Origin: Prorocentrum cordatum
Lineage: Eukaryota > Sar > Dinophyceae > Prorocentrales > Prorocentraceae
Length of the DNA stretch: 64,000 nucleotides
NCBI GenBank assembly: GCA_963575745.1
Contig: CAUYUJ010015703.1
Span: 253,269-317,268 of the forward strand
Direction: 5' to 3'
The notes beneath the pieces were generated by a model that was not told the origin of the DNA, ran no database searches, and saw only the letters and a program-made list of their open reading frames with translations. A program made the position numbers and the translations under genes. Position 1 is the first letter of the stretch; every line of letters starts with the position of its first letter. Positions 1 to 9,589 of this stretch are shown piece after piece.

Positions 1-64
1 GCGGGCGCCGGCGGGCCGGTAGTGCCCCCCCCTGGTCGGCGCGCAACCCCCGCTCCCCGGCCGA

Positions 65-343
65 TCACCGCTCCCCGAAGAAGAAGTAGGGCAGGAAGTT
101 GGCCACGTACTCGTCGAACTCGTCCTCGGGCGGGAGCAGCACGGACTGGTTGTTGATCAGCAGCAGCAGCGTGTAGAACAGGAACAGCATGACAATCGCG
201 AACACCAGCACCACGTACGTGGCGGGGCTGTCCTCCTTGGCGGTCACGCCGTACTCGCTGTTGAGGGGCTTCAGGAGGTCACTGAGCCCAGTGCGGATGC
301 CGTTGAAGTTCGGCTTGCGCCTCGGTGCGTCGTAGGCAGTCAT
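65..343 (-). CDS. Small single-pass membrane protein, 92 aa
   Basis: A complete short open frame with ATG at 343 and TGA at 65-67. The N-terminal 41 residues are polar and basic (start MTAYDAPRRKPNFNG), residues about 42-63 form one strongly hydrophobic helix (ATYVVLVFAIVMLFLFYTLL), and the tail after it is acidic then aromatic (PPEDEFDEYV, FLPYFFFGER). The third codon position is almost always G or C, as in the other credible genes of this window and unlike the repeat-derived frames. That pattern and the clean membrane helix are why I accept it. I do not recognise the family; a small integral membrane protein of an internal membrane or plasma membrane is the limit of what can be said. No intron is needed. 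A spliced-leader acceptor could be one of the AG dinucleotides a few bases upstream of the ATG (minus-strand CTAGAG just before GACATG). Confidence 0.6.
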   Translation of the reverse strand: MTAYDAPRRKPNFNGIRTGLSDLLKPLNSEYGVTAKEDSPATYVVLVFAIVMLFLFYTLLLLINNQSVLLPPEDEFDEYVANFLPYFFFGER

Positions 344-469
344 GTCCTCTAGGAGACGGCTGGGGTGTCCGAACCGGCTGGGGCCCCAGAGAATCGGTCG
401 GAAGGGGGAATGAAGCCAAATCCACTCAAATCAATGCCCAGATCCCTCCGAGGGTCCACTTGGTGCAGT

Positions 470-660
470 TTTCCACCCCAGATTAATTTTGTTTACGATT
501 CAGGGGCGCGACGAAAAGCCCCCGGAGGCGGGAAAAGACAACAAAAACCATCCCAAGCCCAACGCCTAGAACCTGCCCCCATTCCTGCTGGCTGGAACCA
601 GTGCTGGGCCCCCTCAAATCCTCAGCCGGCTCCCCAGAACCCCGACGCTGTGTATTTTGT
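470..660. repeat. Dispersed repeat, copy 1 of a pair
   Basis: The stretch around TCCTGCTGGCTGGAACCAGT (590-609) and the bases after it align with 38630-38690 (TCCTGCTCGCCAGAACCAGC), in the same orientation and with similar upstream A-rich sequence. I see no gene in 344-1029; this interval holds this repeat and the one at 860-975. Confidence 0.5.
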
Positions 661-859
661 CTACATTGTCGACTCTCAGAAGTCTGGTCCCTGGACCCCC
701 TCCCCGGGACCAGTTTTTCATCATGCGTCGTTTCTGGACGGTCCCGAGGCCCGATGAGGGCCTCTGGAGGCCGAAAATTGCGAAGGTCCTACCGGCGCGA
801 CTTTGTTTACAACGCGCAGGGGTCTGGCTTCAGATCGGGAGCGGCCAAGAGGGGGGTGT

Positions 860-975
860 CCAAGAGAGGGGGGGGGTGCAAATCATGACCGGCGGCATGT
901 GCGCGGCCCAGCGGGGGGGCCAGGGACGTAATGAAATAAGAAGAGGCGCCATGAAATCTGGGGAAATATCATGGC
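860..975. repeat. Dispersed repeat, copy 1 of a second pair
   Basis: Begins GTCCAAGAGAGGG, followed by GCAAATCATG, TGTGCGCGGCC and AAGGGGCGCC-like blocks. The same blocks recur in the same order and orientation at 41949-42045. A small palindrome (ATATCATGGCCCCCGCCATGATAT) closes it at about 966-990. No coding capacity is recognised. Confidence 0.55.
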
Positions 976-1029
976 CCCCGCCATGATATCCCCCCCCCTA
1001 GTCATCCCTCCCCTCTTTTCCGCCCCCGA

Positions 1030-1182
1030 TCAGATGTCCTCGAACTGGTTGTTGCGTAGGACGCTCGCCGAAACTCTGGCCTCTCGCGGCTGCTGCGCGG
1101 CGGGGCCGGAGACGAAGCCCGATCCGCCGCACAGTGCCAGGGCCGCCAGCGCGGCGGCGCAGAGGACCGCTGGGCGCGCCAT
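1030..1182 (-). CDS. Short ORF with signal peptide, 50 aa; possibly a first exon
   Basis: ATG at 1182, TGA at 1030-1032. The protein opens MARPAVLCAAALAALALCGG, a textbook n-region, hydrophobic core and small-residue cleavage zone, then continues SGFVSGPAAQQ and ends NNQFEDI. Six bases upstream of the ATG the minus strand reads TTTCTTCAG, a pyrimidine tract with AG that would suit cis- or spliced-leader trans-splicing. It could be a complete small secreted peptide, or the first exon of a secreted or plastid-targeted protein whose donor site lies before the TGA (a phenylalanine near the cleavage site is common in plastid presequences of this lineage). No downstream exon is evident before 65-343. 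The signal peptide is clear; the gene boundaries are not. Confidence 0.4.
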   Translation of the reverse strand: MARPAVLCAAALAALALCGGSGFVSGPAAQQPREARVSASVLRNNQFEDI

Positions 1183-1225
1183 GGGTGCCTGAAGAAACCG
1201 CAGCCTGCTGCGGGGCCGGCAAGGT

Positions 1226-1435
1226 GGCGAGCCGAAGATCGGCAGCGAGCGAGGGGGGGAAGTGAGGAGGAGAAGGCCTTCTCAGTGAAGGCGTCGGGGC
1301 CTCTCAGAAGCGCCTCGGCCTTGTGAGAGGCTTTCTGCATCTTCGGGGAAGGCTCAGAAAGCTTCTCTGAAGGCCGGGGAACTCCCGAGGCTTCTGAGAA
1401 GGCCCGCCTCTTCTCACTTCCTCTCTGGGCTCGGT
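1226..1435. mobile_element. Family F inverted-repeat element, copy at 1.3 kb
   Basis: Bounded by GCAGCGAGCGAGGGGG on the left and a TTCTCACTTCC block on the right, with internal GAAGGCCTTCTCAG and its complement scattered in both orientations. Other copies lie at 16.7, 35.25-35.44, 48.58-48.79, 53.36-53.54 and 54.44-54.61 kb. The structure is a degenerate foldback without coding capacity. Confidence 0.55.
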
Positions 1436-2640
1436 GCCGAGAAGAAGCTGGAGCCGAGATTGCTACTCTGGATCGCTAAATAATCGCCTCCCCCTTGGAG
1501 TGCCAGGGAGGGTTGGCCGCGGCGCGTCCGCAGGGGTGCCAAGGGGGGTCTGGGGTTCGTTCCCTGGCGGAGGAGGAGGAAGAGCGAGGAGGAGGAGGAG
1601 CGAGGAGGAGGAGGAGGAGGACGAGGAGGAGGAGGAGGAGGAGGAGGAGGAGGAGGAGGAGGAGGAGGGGAAAGGAGCGAGGAGGAGGAGAGGAGGAGGA
1701 GGAGGAGGAGGAGGAGGAGCGAGGAGGAGGAGGAGGACGGAGGAGGAGGAGGACGAGGAGGAGGAGGTAGGAGGCGGAGAAAAAGAGGAGGAGGCGGAGG
1801 AGGACGAGCACGAGGAGGAGGCCCCGAGCCCCCGAGGCGTTGCCGCCGCTCCCCAGGCTGGGGAGCGGAGAAGGGCTCCGCTCTCCGAGCGGCAGGGCGT
1901 ATGTGCAGCTGCTGTCTCGCCCTCGACGTGCGGGCAGCTGGGGCGGGCGGGCGGGCTCCAACTCGGGCGGTGTGGCTGTCCACCTCCTCCTCCTCCTCCT
2001 CCTCCTCCTCCTCCTCCTCCTCCTCCTCCTCCTCCTCAGGTGGCGAGCCGAAAAAGATGGAGCCGAAGCGCTCTCCGAGCAACAGTCGTCCTCGTGCTCG
2101 TCCTCGACGTTCGTCGTCCTCGTCCTCGACGTCCGCGTCTTCCAACTGGGCCATCGTATGCAGCTGCTTTCTCGTCCTCGACGTTCGGGCAGCTGGGTCG
2201 GGCGGGCGGGCTCTCACTCGGGCGGTGGGGCTGGCCAGGGGTCGGGCGGGCGGGCTCCAACTCGGGCGGTGGGGCTGGCCAGGTGGCGAGCCGAAGAAGA
2301 TGGAGCCGAAGCGCTCTCCGAGCAGCAGTGCGTATATGCAGCTGCTGTCTCGCCCTCGACGTCCGGGCAGCTGGGTCGGGCGGGCGGGCTCTAACTTCAA
2401 GTCGGGCGTGTCCCCCTACAGGGGGATTTTCGACGAAGAATAAGAACATTCCCCCAAAATATTCCAGAATGGTCAAAACATACTCAAAAAATAGTCCCCC
2501 GACTATTTTTTACCATGGTTGAATTTTCCTCCTGTAGAGGGACAGGCCCGACTAGACTCTAGCTCGGGCGGTCGGGCTGGCCAGGTGGCGAGCCGAAGAA
2601 GATGGAGCCGAGGTGGCTGATTACGGCGGGGTCATGTCGT
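1414..2640. repeat. GGA microsatellite plus a broken tandem repeat
   Basis: 1565-1790 is nearly pure GGA/GAG repeat and 1981-2037 is CTC repeat. Around them a longer unit recurs about four times (near 1860, 2040, 2160, 2290 and in part 2590), recognised by GGTGGCGAGCCGAAGAAGAT, GGAGCCGAAGCGCTCTCCGA, GTATATGCAGCTGCTGTCTC and GGGCGGGCGGGCT. Units have been split by the microsatellite and by the family D element at 2401-2552. Open frames of over 300 codons on both strands here are created by the repeats and are not called. Confidence 0.6.
2401..2552 (+). mobile_element. Family D terminal-inverted-repeat element, copy 1
   Basis: 152 bp bounded by inverted repeats: GTCGGGCGTGTCCCCCTACA on the left and a right end whose complement reads GTCGGGCCTGTCCCTCTACA. 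The interior is AT-rich compared with the surroundings and holds a palindrome (AATAGTC..GACTATT). Seven copies of this family occur in the window, all in this orientation. No coding capacity; MITE-like. Confidence 0.75.
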
Positions 2641-2959
2641 GTCGACCCCAGCGTGGAATTCTCACGCCGCGTCCGAACAGTCGGCGGCTTTTCGACCACC
2701 AGATCGCTCCATTCTCGTCGACTCTGGGCGAGTGGCGGCGTTCAGCCTCGAGCGCCCACGGCGGGCCGTCGCCGTGTGGACACGACACGAACCTGGCGTG
2801 CGGAAGTTTGCCCCGAGCCCTCGATACGCTGCTGCCGTTCCCCATGGGGACGGCCGCGCGGACCCTGACCCTGGCAGCCGGGTCGGGCGCGCGGGCCCGA
2901 ATTCCCAGACGGAACACATGGATGTTAGTCAGTGTGGGCCCCAAGCATGATTCATTGCA

Positions 2960-3232
2960 ACCTGCGCGATGCAATCGAGGCGGTGCAGTCAAGGTGGCAC
3001 AGAGAAATGCAGGCCAATGCGAAGCAGTCGAATGCGATGCAGAGCAAGGCCTCGCAGTGCAGAACAATGCAAATCAACACAACACAACACAGAGCAGTGA
3101 AAAGCAAAACAAAGCAATGCAAGCCAGTGCAACTCAATGCAGAGCAATGCGACGCGATGCAACATAGTGCAGCGCAGTGCAGCGCAGTGCAATGCAGTGC
3201 AGCGCGGCGCGGGCGGGAACGGGCCCAACATT
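2960..3232. repeat. Degenerate GCAnT pentamer/decamer tract
   Basis: A run of GCAATGCAG, GCAGTGCA and GCAACGCAA-like pentamers across about 250 bp. It is the approximate complement, in composition, of the TGTGC/TGTGT tract at 18405-18652. No gene is seen between 2640 and 3235. Confidence 0.6.
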
Positions 3233-3234
3233 GA

Positions 3235-3329
3235 GTCGGGCATGTCCCCCTACAGGTGGATTTTCTACGAAAAATAAAACATACCCCAAACATGCCCCAA
3301 AATGGCCAAACAATGCTCAAAAAATAGTC
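3235..3329 (+). mobile_element. Family D element, copy 2, cut by the assembly gap
   Basis: Left inverted repeat GTCGGGCATGTCCCCCTACA then the family D interior (GGATTTTCTACGAAAAATAA, AAAAATAGTC) up to the first N. The right end is expected inside the gap. Because exon 4 of the adjacent minus-strand gene runs into the other side of the gap, this copy may be the next intron of that gene. Confidence 0.65.
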
Positions 3330-3429
3330 NNNNNNNNNNNNNNNNNNNNNNNNNNNNNNNNNNNNNNNNNNNNNNNNNNNNNNNNNNNNNNNNNNNNNNN
3401 NNNNNNNNNNNNNNNNNNNNNNNNNNNNN
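3330..3429. other. Assembly gap, 100 N
   Basis: Exactly 100 undetermined bases, probably a placeholder of unknown true length. It hides the end of exon 4 of the WW/PH-like gene and the right half of a family D element. Confidence 0.99.
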
Positions 3430-6400
3430 GGACTCCGTGGGGGAGCAGCACGACCTCGCTCATCTCGCTGGCGAGGTCCAGAGAAAACTTCACTTGGTCC
3501 ACCGAGCCAGGCTCGCAGACATGCAACTTGCAGCCCTCCAGGATCAGTCTTCGACGGTCGTGGCGCTGCGAGATGCCCCCCGACCCGCGGGCGAGCCTAT
3601 AGACTTCCGCAGTGAGGCTGGTCGGTGACGAGAGGCACGGCGGCGAGGGTGGCGCACCCGACCAACCCGACTGAGGCAGGCTCGGGCTGGTGCAATGCGA
3701 CGGCGCGGGAGAGGAGGCGGCGCTGGCCGCCGCCGCCGCTGGGCGCGCCGCAGCAGGCGCTGGGACCCACTGCTGCGCGTCCGTGTCCTCCCTGTCCAGC
3801 TGCGGCTGTGGCGGCGCGGTGTTCTGCGACCGGGGCGACTCGCGCTCGTCCAGGTCCAGCCACTGCACCGGCGCCGGCCGCTCCCGCGAAGCGGGCGCAA
3901 AGGGCGAGGCCGCGGCCTGCGGACGTGGCGGCTTGAAGGGCGAGGGCCCGGAGGCCACGGAGCGAGGGCTGACGGCGGAAGGCGTGGCGCTGGCCTCGGT
4001 CTGCTCCAACTCCCACGGCGCCGGGCCCAGCGACGTGTGGTGCCACATGATACGGCCTCCGGGGCCATGGCGGCAGACCCAGCCGTCAGGTGGGAGGCCG
4101 GTGTCCTCTGGAGGGAACCTGCCAGCTAGCGTCACCTCCTTGGGGAAACCACAAGGCAGGTACCGATACCGCTACTCCCTGGACCACTCCCGGGGTGCGT
4201 GCTGACCAGACTTTCGAGGCGAATCCAACGGTGGCGACGAGGGCCTCCGAGGAGGCCCGAAGAGGGGAACACGGGCGGAGGGCAGAGGTATGGGCACCTG
4301 TTCCTCCTCTGACTCCTGGCTCTGGCTAGCTCCAGGGGCGCTGCAGCCCAGCCCCTGCACGACCGTGTCGTAGGCGCGCCGCCGCAGCGAGCTCTCGCGG
4401 TGGCGCCAGCTGCTGCCCTCGCCCGAGCCCGTACTCTGCCTGCGCCCGCTCGCGGAGGAGGACAGCCAGGACCGCTCCCTCTGCTTGTCCTCCTCGTCGT
4501 CGCTGCCCTCGAAGGCCTCCCCCGCCAGCGCGAGGCCGTCGTCGGCGTCGAAGAGCGTGGGCTGCGTCCGCGCCGCCGCCATCTCGGTCAGGGCCGGCAG
4601 GTCGGGGAAGGCGTCGCCGACGCACTCGCGGAACTGCGGGGAGGCGAACACGTGCTCCAGCTGCATGCAGGCGTCGTGTATCCCCTCGACCATGTGCGGC
4701 AGGCGCTCCGGCGCCGAGCGCGAGCGCAGGTCCTCGATGGCCTTCGCCAGCAGCGCCGAGTGGCTCTCCCGTGCCGTGACGGCGCGCTCGATGGCACCGT
4801 GCGCTCGGCTGAGCTGGATCTCTGTCGGGATGGGCTTCTTCACCTTCTGGCCTCGCGCCTTCGCCAACACCAGCTCGGTGTCCATGCCCGCGTTGAGCGT
4901 GGCGAGGTGCCCCTTCAGCCCGAGGACCTTTGTGGAGAGGCCCAGGGACACGCAAACGAACAGACACAACTCCTAGGACTTCCAACCTCTTCCCACATGT
5001 TCTGGGTTTCCGTCTTCCCCCCCCCCTTTCCAATGTTTGCCCATATTGTCCTCGGAATCGCCGATTCATTGTGTCTCTGTGCTCTTCCCCCTCCTGAACC
5101 TTATCCACGATCGCGTCCAAGAACGGGTGGAGCCACGGAGCCACCCGGATCATGCCGTAATCGCCCATTCCGTCGCTGATCCTCTGGAAGTGCACGAGCA
5201 CTTCGCCCAGAAGGTAGACCAGGTGGAACACGGTCTCCGCTGCGTCCACGAACGTCAGCCGGAACTTCTTTAGCCGGGCCTCCCGGAAGGGCCCCGCGAA
5301 GCCGGAGTTCGCCTTGAGCGCGTCCCTTTCCAGCTCCTGCCGGACCTCCGCGAAGAAAGTGGTCACGCTGTCCGCCGCGATTGCGGACACCAGCGCCGTC
5401 TCCTGCGGCAACATCCGAATCCTACCCCCCCCAACCACCGATTCTCCAGAATCGATGGGAGCCGGGGGCAGGATTCGGGTTTCGCCAAAACGCTCGGCGA
5501 ATTCCGAATCGTATACCCCCGCCGCCCATCGAGTTGCCTGAATCATGGATGGGCGAGGGCAGGGTTCGGATTTCGCCACCGATCTCCGCCGCCGTCGCCG
5601 GCTGACTGGTCGAGCCCGTGGCGCCGCCCGCGGCCGTGAAGCCGCTCGAGGCCTGGGCCTCAGCCTCGGCCCCCGCGGAGTCGAAGACGCGAAAGGTGGA
5701 CGGCATGCTCAGCAGTCGGGCCACCACCGCACCGCACGTGGTCTGCCAGCCCTCCTTCATGAGCTTCTGCAGCGCCACATCGGCGCGGCTCGGCAGCGGG
5801 TTCGTCTCGCTGGGCAGGGACTGCCACAGCGCGACCACCTCCACCGACGGCAGCTTGTCCGTCTTCCCCAGGTCAGTGGTGGCCACCAGCAGGAAGATGA
5901 TGGCGTCGGCGATGAGGTTCCTGCTCAGGGAGAGGCACCGCACTGCCAGCTCCGCGCACGTGCGGTCTCTCTCCAGCACTTCCCGCAGCTGGACCTGCAG
6001 GTGCTGGTAGACCTCCGCGAGCGTCTGCATGAAGCTTCTAGTGTTGCGAGACGGGAACAGGTTTGGGTGATTGAGGATGTCACGACAAAGCATGCACATT
6101 CTGTGCACTTCCTCTTCCAGAACGTCCTTGTTCGGTGCGCTGGCCCGCAACCACCGCTTCAGGAGCTCTATCAATCGTGTCCGGGGGTCGTGTGTGTACG
6201 ACCTCCTCATGATGGCGAGACCGCCGAGCGCCTTGGCACGCCGGTCGCGCTGGTAGGCTAACAGCGTGTCCAACGCTGCCACCAGGTGGGTGTTCTCGTA
6301 GCGGGAGATGCCACGCTCAGTGGACGTGATCCCAAAGTCGCTCGCATTCGCCAGGTTTATGAGGGACGGGTCCGTAATGTGCTTGGTCACCAGGTGCTGC

Positions 6401-6480
6401 AGCACTTCCAGCTGGGTCTTCTTGCGCGAGCCCGTGAGCCCACTGAGTCTAGAAGTGCTCGTGGTGCTGGCCTCGGCCAT
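3430..6480 (-). CDS. Four-exon gene, WW-like and PH-like segments; 3' end lost in gap
   Basis: Exons read 6480-5587, 5402-5094, 4927-4298 and 4138-3430 (open at the gap), giving at least 847 residues; all three introns are phase 0, which supports the model. The start MAEASTTSTSRLSGLTGSRK follows a pyrimidine-rich AG. Residues 1-500 are mainly helical and lack recognisable motifs (LVTKHITDPSLINLANASD, ELLKRWLRASAPNK, FFAEVRQELERDALK). Residues about 550-600 are serine/arginine-rich and acidic. Residues 626-654 resemble a WW domain (LPPDGW, GGRIMWHHTS, APWE; tryptophans 631 and 653), a fold that binds proline-rich peptides. A proline-rich linker follows, then a PH-like segment from about 790 (RRRLILEGCKLHVCEPGS, EMSEVVLLPHG). 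Likely a cytosolic scaffold or signalling protein; the family as a whole is not one I recognise. Each intron is a copy of a different dispersed repeat. Exact splice positions may be off by a few codons because the junctions carry short direct repeats. Confidence 0.7.
4139..4297 (-). mobile_element. Intron 3 of the WW/PH-like gene = family A introner
   Basis: 159 nt with minus-strand GT donor (CAG then GTGCCCATACC) and AAG acceptor. The plus strand shows inverted ends CAGGTACCGATACC (4157-4170) and GGTATGGGCACCTG (4287-4300). The core GAATCCAACGGTGGCGACGA with flanking TTTCGAGGC recurs at 36.5, 38.85 and 48.27 kb, always in the same orientation. The right terminal repeat overlaps the exon-intron boundary, as expected if the element supplies the donor site. 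Confidence 0.7.
4928..5093 (-). mobile_element. Intron 2 of the WW/PH-like gene = family C introner
   Basis: About 166 nt between CAG/GAGGGGGAAG (a GA donor) and a CTCCACAAAG acceptor. The plus strand carries the family C signature: CCCAGGGACACGCAAAC on the left, TGTTCTGGGTTTCCGTCTTC in the middle followed by a C run, and GGAATCGCCGATTCATTGTG on the right. Other copies are at 16.93, 17.88-18.41 (split), 37.61 and 39.90-40.65 kb (split). Confidence 0.7.
5403..5586 (-). mobile_element. Intron 1 of the WW/PH-like gene = family B introner
   Basis: About 184 nt. The flanking exons join in frame as PATAA then ETALVSAIAADS if a GA donor (GAGATCGG) and CAG acceptor are used; a nearby GT would break the frame. 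Inverted ends are ATCCGAATCCTACCCCCC (left) and a right end whose complement reads AAATCCGAACCCTGCCC. A second copy lies at 17660-17835. Confidence 0.65.
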
Positions 6481-6490
6481 GGCTGCACCT

Positions 6491-6516
6491 CTGAAAGACT
6501 CTTGCAACAAAAAAAC
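6491..6516 (-). promoter_or_regulatory. Candidate spliced-leader acceptor of the WW/PH-like gene
   Basis: On the minus strand a T7 tract is followed by GTTGCAAG and then TCTTTCAG, 10 to 20 nt before the ATG at 6480. Dinoflagellate mRNAs receive a 22-nt leader at such AG sites; which AG is used cannot be told from the sequence. Confidence 0.4.
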
Positions 6517-6989
6517 GCGACTACGGTCAGGAACTTGTTTGCCGAGCGTGTCGCGGCGGCGGCCCTGGTGGCACGCCATGCCCTGCGAGCGGCTAGCGTG
6601 TCGCTCTGCTCCGCGGGGCGGGAGGCTGGGAGAGGCTCGAAAAAATTGTCGCTCGGGGACTGAAGCGTGGGTAGCTTGTCGCGCCGCAGCGTGGTGGGCC
6701 AGCACCGGCGGAGCGACACGCTAAACCAACGTTCCTGACCGTAACACGGCAACGTCCCCAAACACCCCACACGTGACACTTGGAACTCCAGCTTGAGCCA
6801 GAGGCTGCAAGACCGACTTGGCCAATGTCAATATATACCTGGGCGACAGTGTACGAGCGGCCAGCGGTAGCATACCACCAGCATCGAGAAGCATCCCGAA
6901 CTGTGAGACGCATTGCCGGGCTGCTCACTTGCCAATGCCGGAAGTCTCTTCTGTCTGCCCTGCGACCCTGTCTCCTGAAGCACGAGGGT

Positions 6990-7505
6990 GGCCCCACAGG
7001 GTTCCAGCATGGCTCCCAAAGGTCAGCAATGGGGGGGCACCCGGGACGACCTCGGCGGCGAGCGGCCCCAGGAGGGCCCGGGATGCCCCAGGAAAGACAA
7101 ACGTGCCCCGGGGAGGCGATCGGAGGGCCCAGTGACGTGCAGCGGGGAAGCATCAGGACGCCCCAGGAAAGACGGCCCATGGAGACACCAAAGGGCCCCA
7201 GCGGGCCCCAGGAGGCCGAGGGGGAGAAGAGGGAGCCAGTGCCTTCACGAGCTCCTCAACACACCTCCTAGGCCCCAGAGCTGAGAGGCCACTGAATCGC
7301 TCTGCAGGCCCTGGCGGCTCCCCGAATGGCCCAAGATGGCTCCAATACTACCCCGCATGGCCAAACATAATCACTTGCATCACCCAAATCGGCCCAACTC
7401 TGTCGAAGATGGCATCCACGATGGCTCAAAGATGGCTCCACGTGAGCGCTCAAAAGGACCCTGCAGGAGCCCGAAGGCGCCCAAGAGGGCATCCAAGAGG
7501 ACACG
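6990..7505. repeat. Degenerate GGCCCCAAGA-type repeat
   Basis: Loose repetition of about ten-base words such as GGCCCCAGGA, AAGATGGCTCC, CCCAAGAGGG and CATCCAAGAGG. The same sort of tract lies at 44.16-44.96 and 58.69-58.96 kb. Nothing gene-like is seen in 6520-7505. Confidence 0.55.
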
Positions 7506-8739
7506 GCAATGATGGAAGAGCGCGCTTCTGGCTTATGCTCACTGCATCCGTACCCTGGCCTCCATCACACGTCCTCCCGGTCCCCCTCCACCTCCTGCCC
7601 CCTCCTCTTCCTTTGCCTCCTTCCCCCCCTCCTTCTCTTCCTCCGCCTTCGCCTCCTTCTCCCCCTGCTCCTCCGCCTTCGCCTCCTCCTCCTGCGCATC
7701 GTATCGCTCTTCATCGTCTTCCTCCTATTCCACCTCCTCCTTCTCCTCATGCTCCGCCTCTTCGCTTTCCAAAGGGACCTTCCAGGCCTTTTCTGAACCC
7801 CTGCTGAGTTGCAAATGATTGCGGCAAAAAAAATACCAAGTGACAACTTACTACTGTATTCGAGAACATCCTAGGTAAGTCGCCCGGGCCCCCTGTGTAG
7901 ACTGCAGAAAAAGCACCCTTGCAAGCAGTACCCCGACAGGCGAAGCCGTCTAGGAAATGTACCTGGGGAAGGGATCGAACTGGGCAGGACTGTCTAGCCA
8001 ACGCCCAGGACCCTCCAGCAAACGCCACTCGTGGTCGGGTTTTTTTGTTCCCCTTCCTCGACGATGGGCCACACGACGCGCGAGGGGCATACAGAAGCGG
8101 CTGCCGGGGCCACGTGCGGGCTGCGCCCACGCGGGCTGCGCTCTGCATGGGCAGCGGCCTGCGCGAGGGGCGGCTGCCGAACGGCATGCTCGGGCCTGGT
8201 CCGGGCGCGCCCACCGGAGCGGCAGCCGTGGCTCCCCCCCGTGGGGCACCCGGGCGCAGCGCGAGGGGCGTGCCAGAGCTCAGCGGCAGCAGCGGCAGGG
8301 CGGGCTGCCGCAGCAGCGGCCGCAGGGTCTGGTGGCTGGCGGCGTCGGGGAAGGGGAGGGGGGGGACGTCGCGCGGCGCGGCGCCGAGGGGACGACGACC
8401 AAAATCCACAGGAGGGGGTGTGGGGAGCACACAATGGGCGGGGGGAGGGGCGTCGGGCTCGAAGGGGGGAGCGGGGGAGGGTCTAGAAGCCTGGCTGGCA
8501 GGGGCGCCGCGCTGGTAGCGAAGATCTGGGGCAAGATTCTCTCATTCCGCGCCGCCTCCTCAGCATGTCCTCTGTTATGAGAGTGAGGGGGCCGAGCGGT
8601 CTTGCACCATCCCTGGGTGCCCGGCTGTAGTGCGGTTCTGCGGTGCGGGTTGTCGGTGTCCCCCACAAGCTAAGTTAGGTTTTGGTGTTCTCCCAACCCG
8701 CGTCGCACCCGCGCCTCTCCCAACATACACACACACACA

Positions 8740-8771
<32 letters not shown>

Positions 8772-9034
8772 CACACACAAACACACGCACACAATTGTTG
8801 ACAGCGGCGCGTTCGGATAGCTGGCGGGCCGCGCGGGGCTGCATACACACTCACACACGGCTCCCCCCCTTCCCTCTCTTCTCACACGCATGCGCATGGA
8901 CACACGCACACATGCAGCCGTGCAACCACACAACACACATACACACCGCACGCATCCACACCACGCACAAGTAGGAGTAGGAGGACACGCAAAACGCGAA
9001 ACGCTGACATAACAACGCTAGTACACAACGGGTG
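7506..9034. other. No supported gene; CT-rich and CA-rich microsatellites
   Basis: 7550-7780 is CTCCTC-rich and 8725-8990 is dominated by (CA)n with a clean (GCAC)n block near 8740-8772. Between them the minus strand is open over 7747-8430 with a proline/alanine-rich translation (PPLPFPDAASHQTLRPLLRQ, GAPGPGPSMPFGSRPSRRPL). It could be an exon, but the opposite strand is equally open and there is no motif, so I do not call it. Confidence 0.5.
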
Positions 9035-9190
9035 GCCAGGGGGGGGGGTCGCTATCCGAGTCAGACTCCAAGGGCGCGGCAGGGGTGGCATATTCTCGAC
9101 ACCAAATGGGGGTGCGCAAGTGGTGGGGTCACTATCCGTCTCAGTCCCCGAGGGCGTGGCAGGCGTGGCCTTTCCTCGAAACCAGATGTC
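9035..9190. repeat. 80-bp tandem repeat, two units
   Basis: Two units of a repeat with landmarks GGGGTCGCTATCCG, GGGCGTGGCAGGCGTGGC and CTCGACACC. Landmark GTCGCTAT recurs after about 80 bp. Further units start at 9590 after about 400 bp of unrelated, lower-GC sequence. Confidence 0.75.
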
Positions 9191-9589
9191 ACTCAGGACG
9201 AGGCCGCACGGGGTGCAAGTGAACATTTCGCGGCGCAAGTTTTGCTCATTTGGCAAAGAATGCATACATTTCTCCGCGAAACCCTTCGGGTTCCGATGTC
9301 AAGTCCCCAGTGAAGTTCAGTGTGAATTCATGGCGAATATCTGGTGAATTGCTCGTGGATTTGTTCGACCGTTTTGGCTCGACAATGTTGCCTCTAACCG
9401 AGACGTACTTTCCGCGCGAAAGCCACTTGTAACTCATCGGCCTCGTTTTCCCGAAATCCACTTGGGGATTCTCCTCGCAAGTTTGCACGGCCCGCCACTC
9501 GAACTCTGAAAGTTCCTTCGTCACCCCTGCCGACCGCGCACGCAACAAGAGCAAGTCACTGCTGGCATGGGCCACGGTAATGCAAAGGG

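Noticed and set aside
3317-4068. Alternative frames of 150-174 codons over exon 4 of the WW/PH-like gene
   Set aside because: Only one frame carries the WW-like and PH-like segments and joins in phase with the upstream exons.
7973-8000. GGGATCGAAC near 7975 considered as a tRNA T-arm
   Set aside because: No acceptor stem, D-arm or anticodon arm could be folded around it. No tRNA was found elsewhere.
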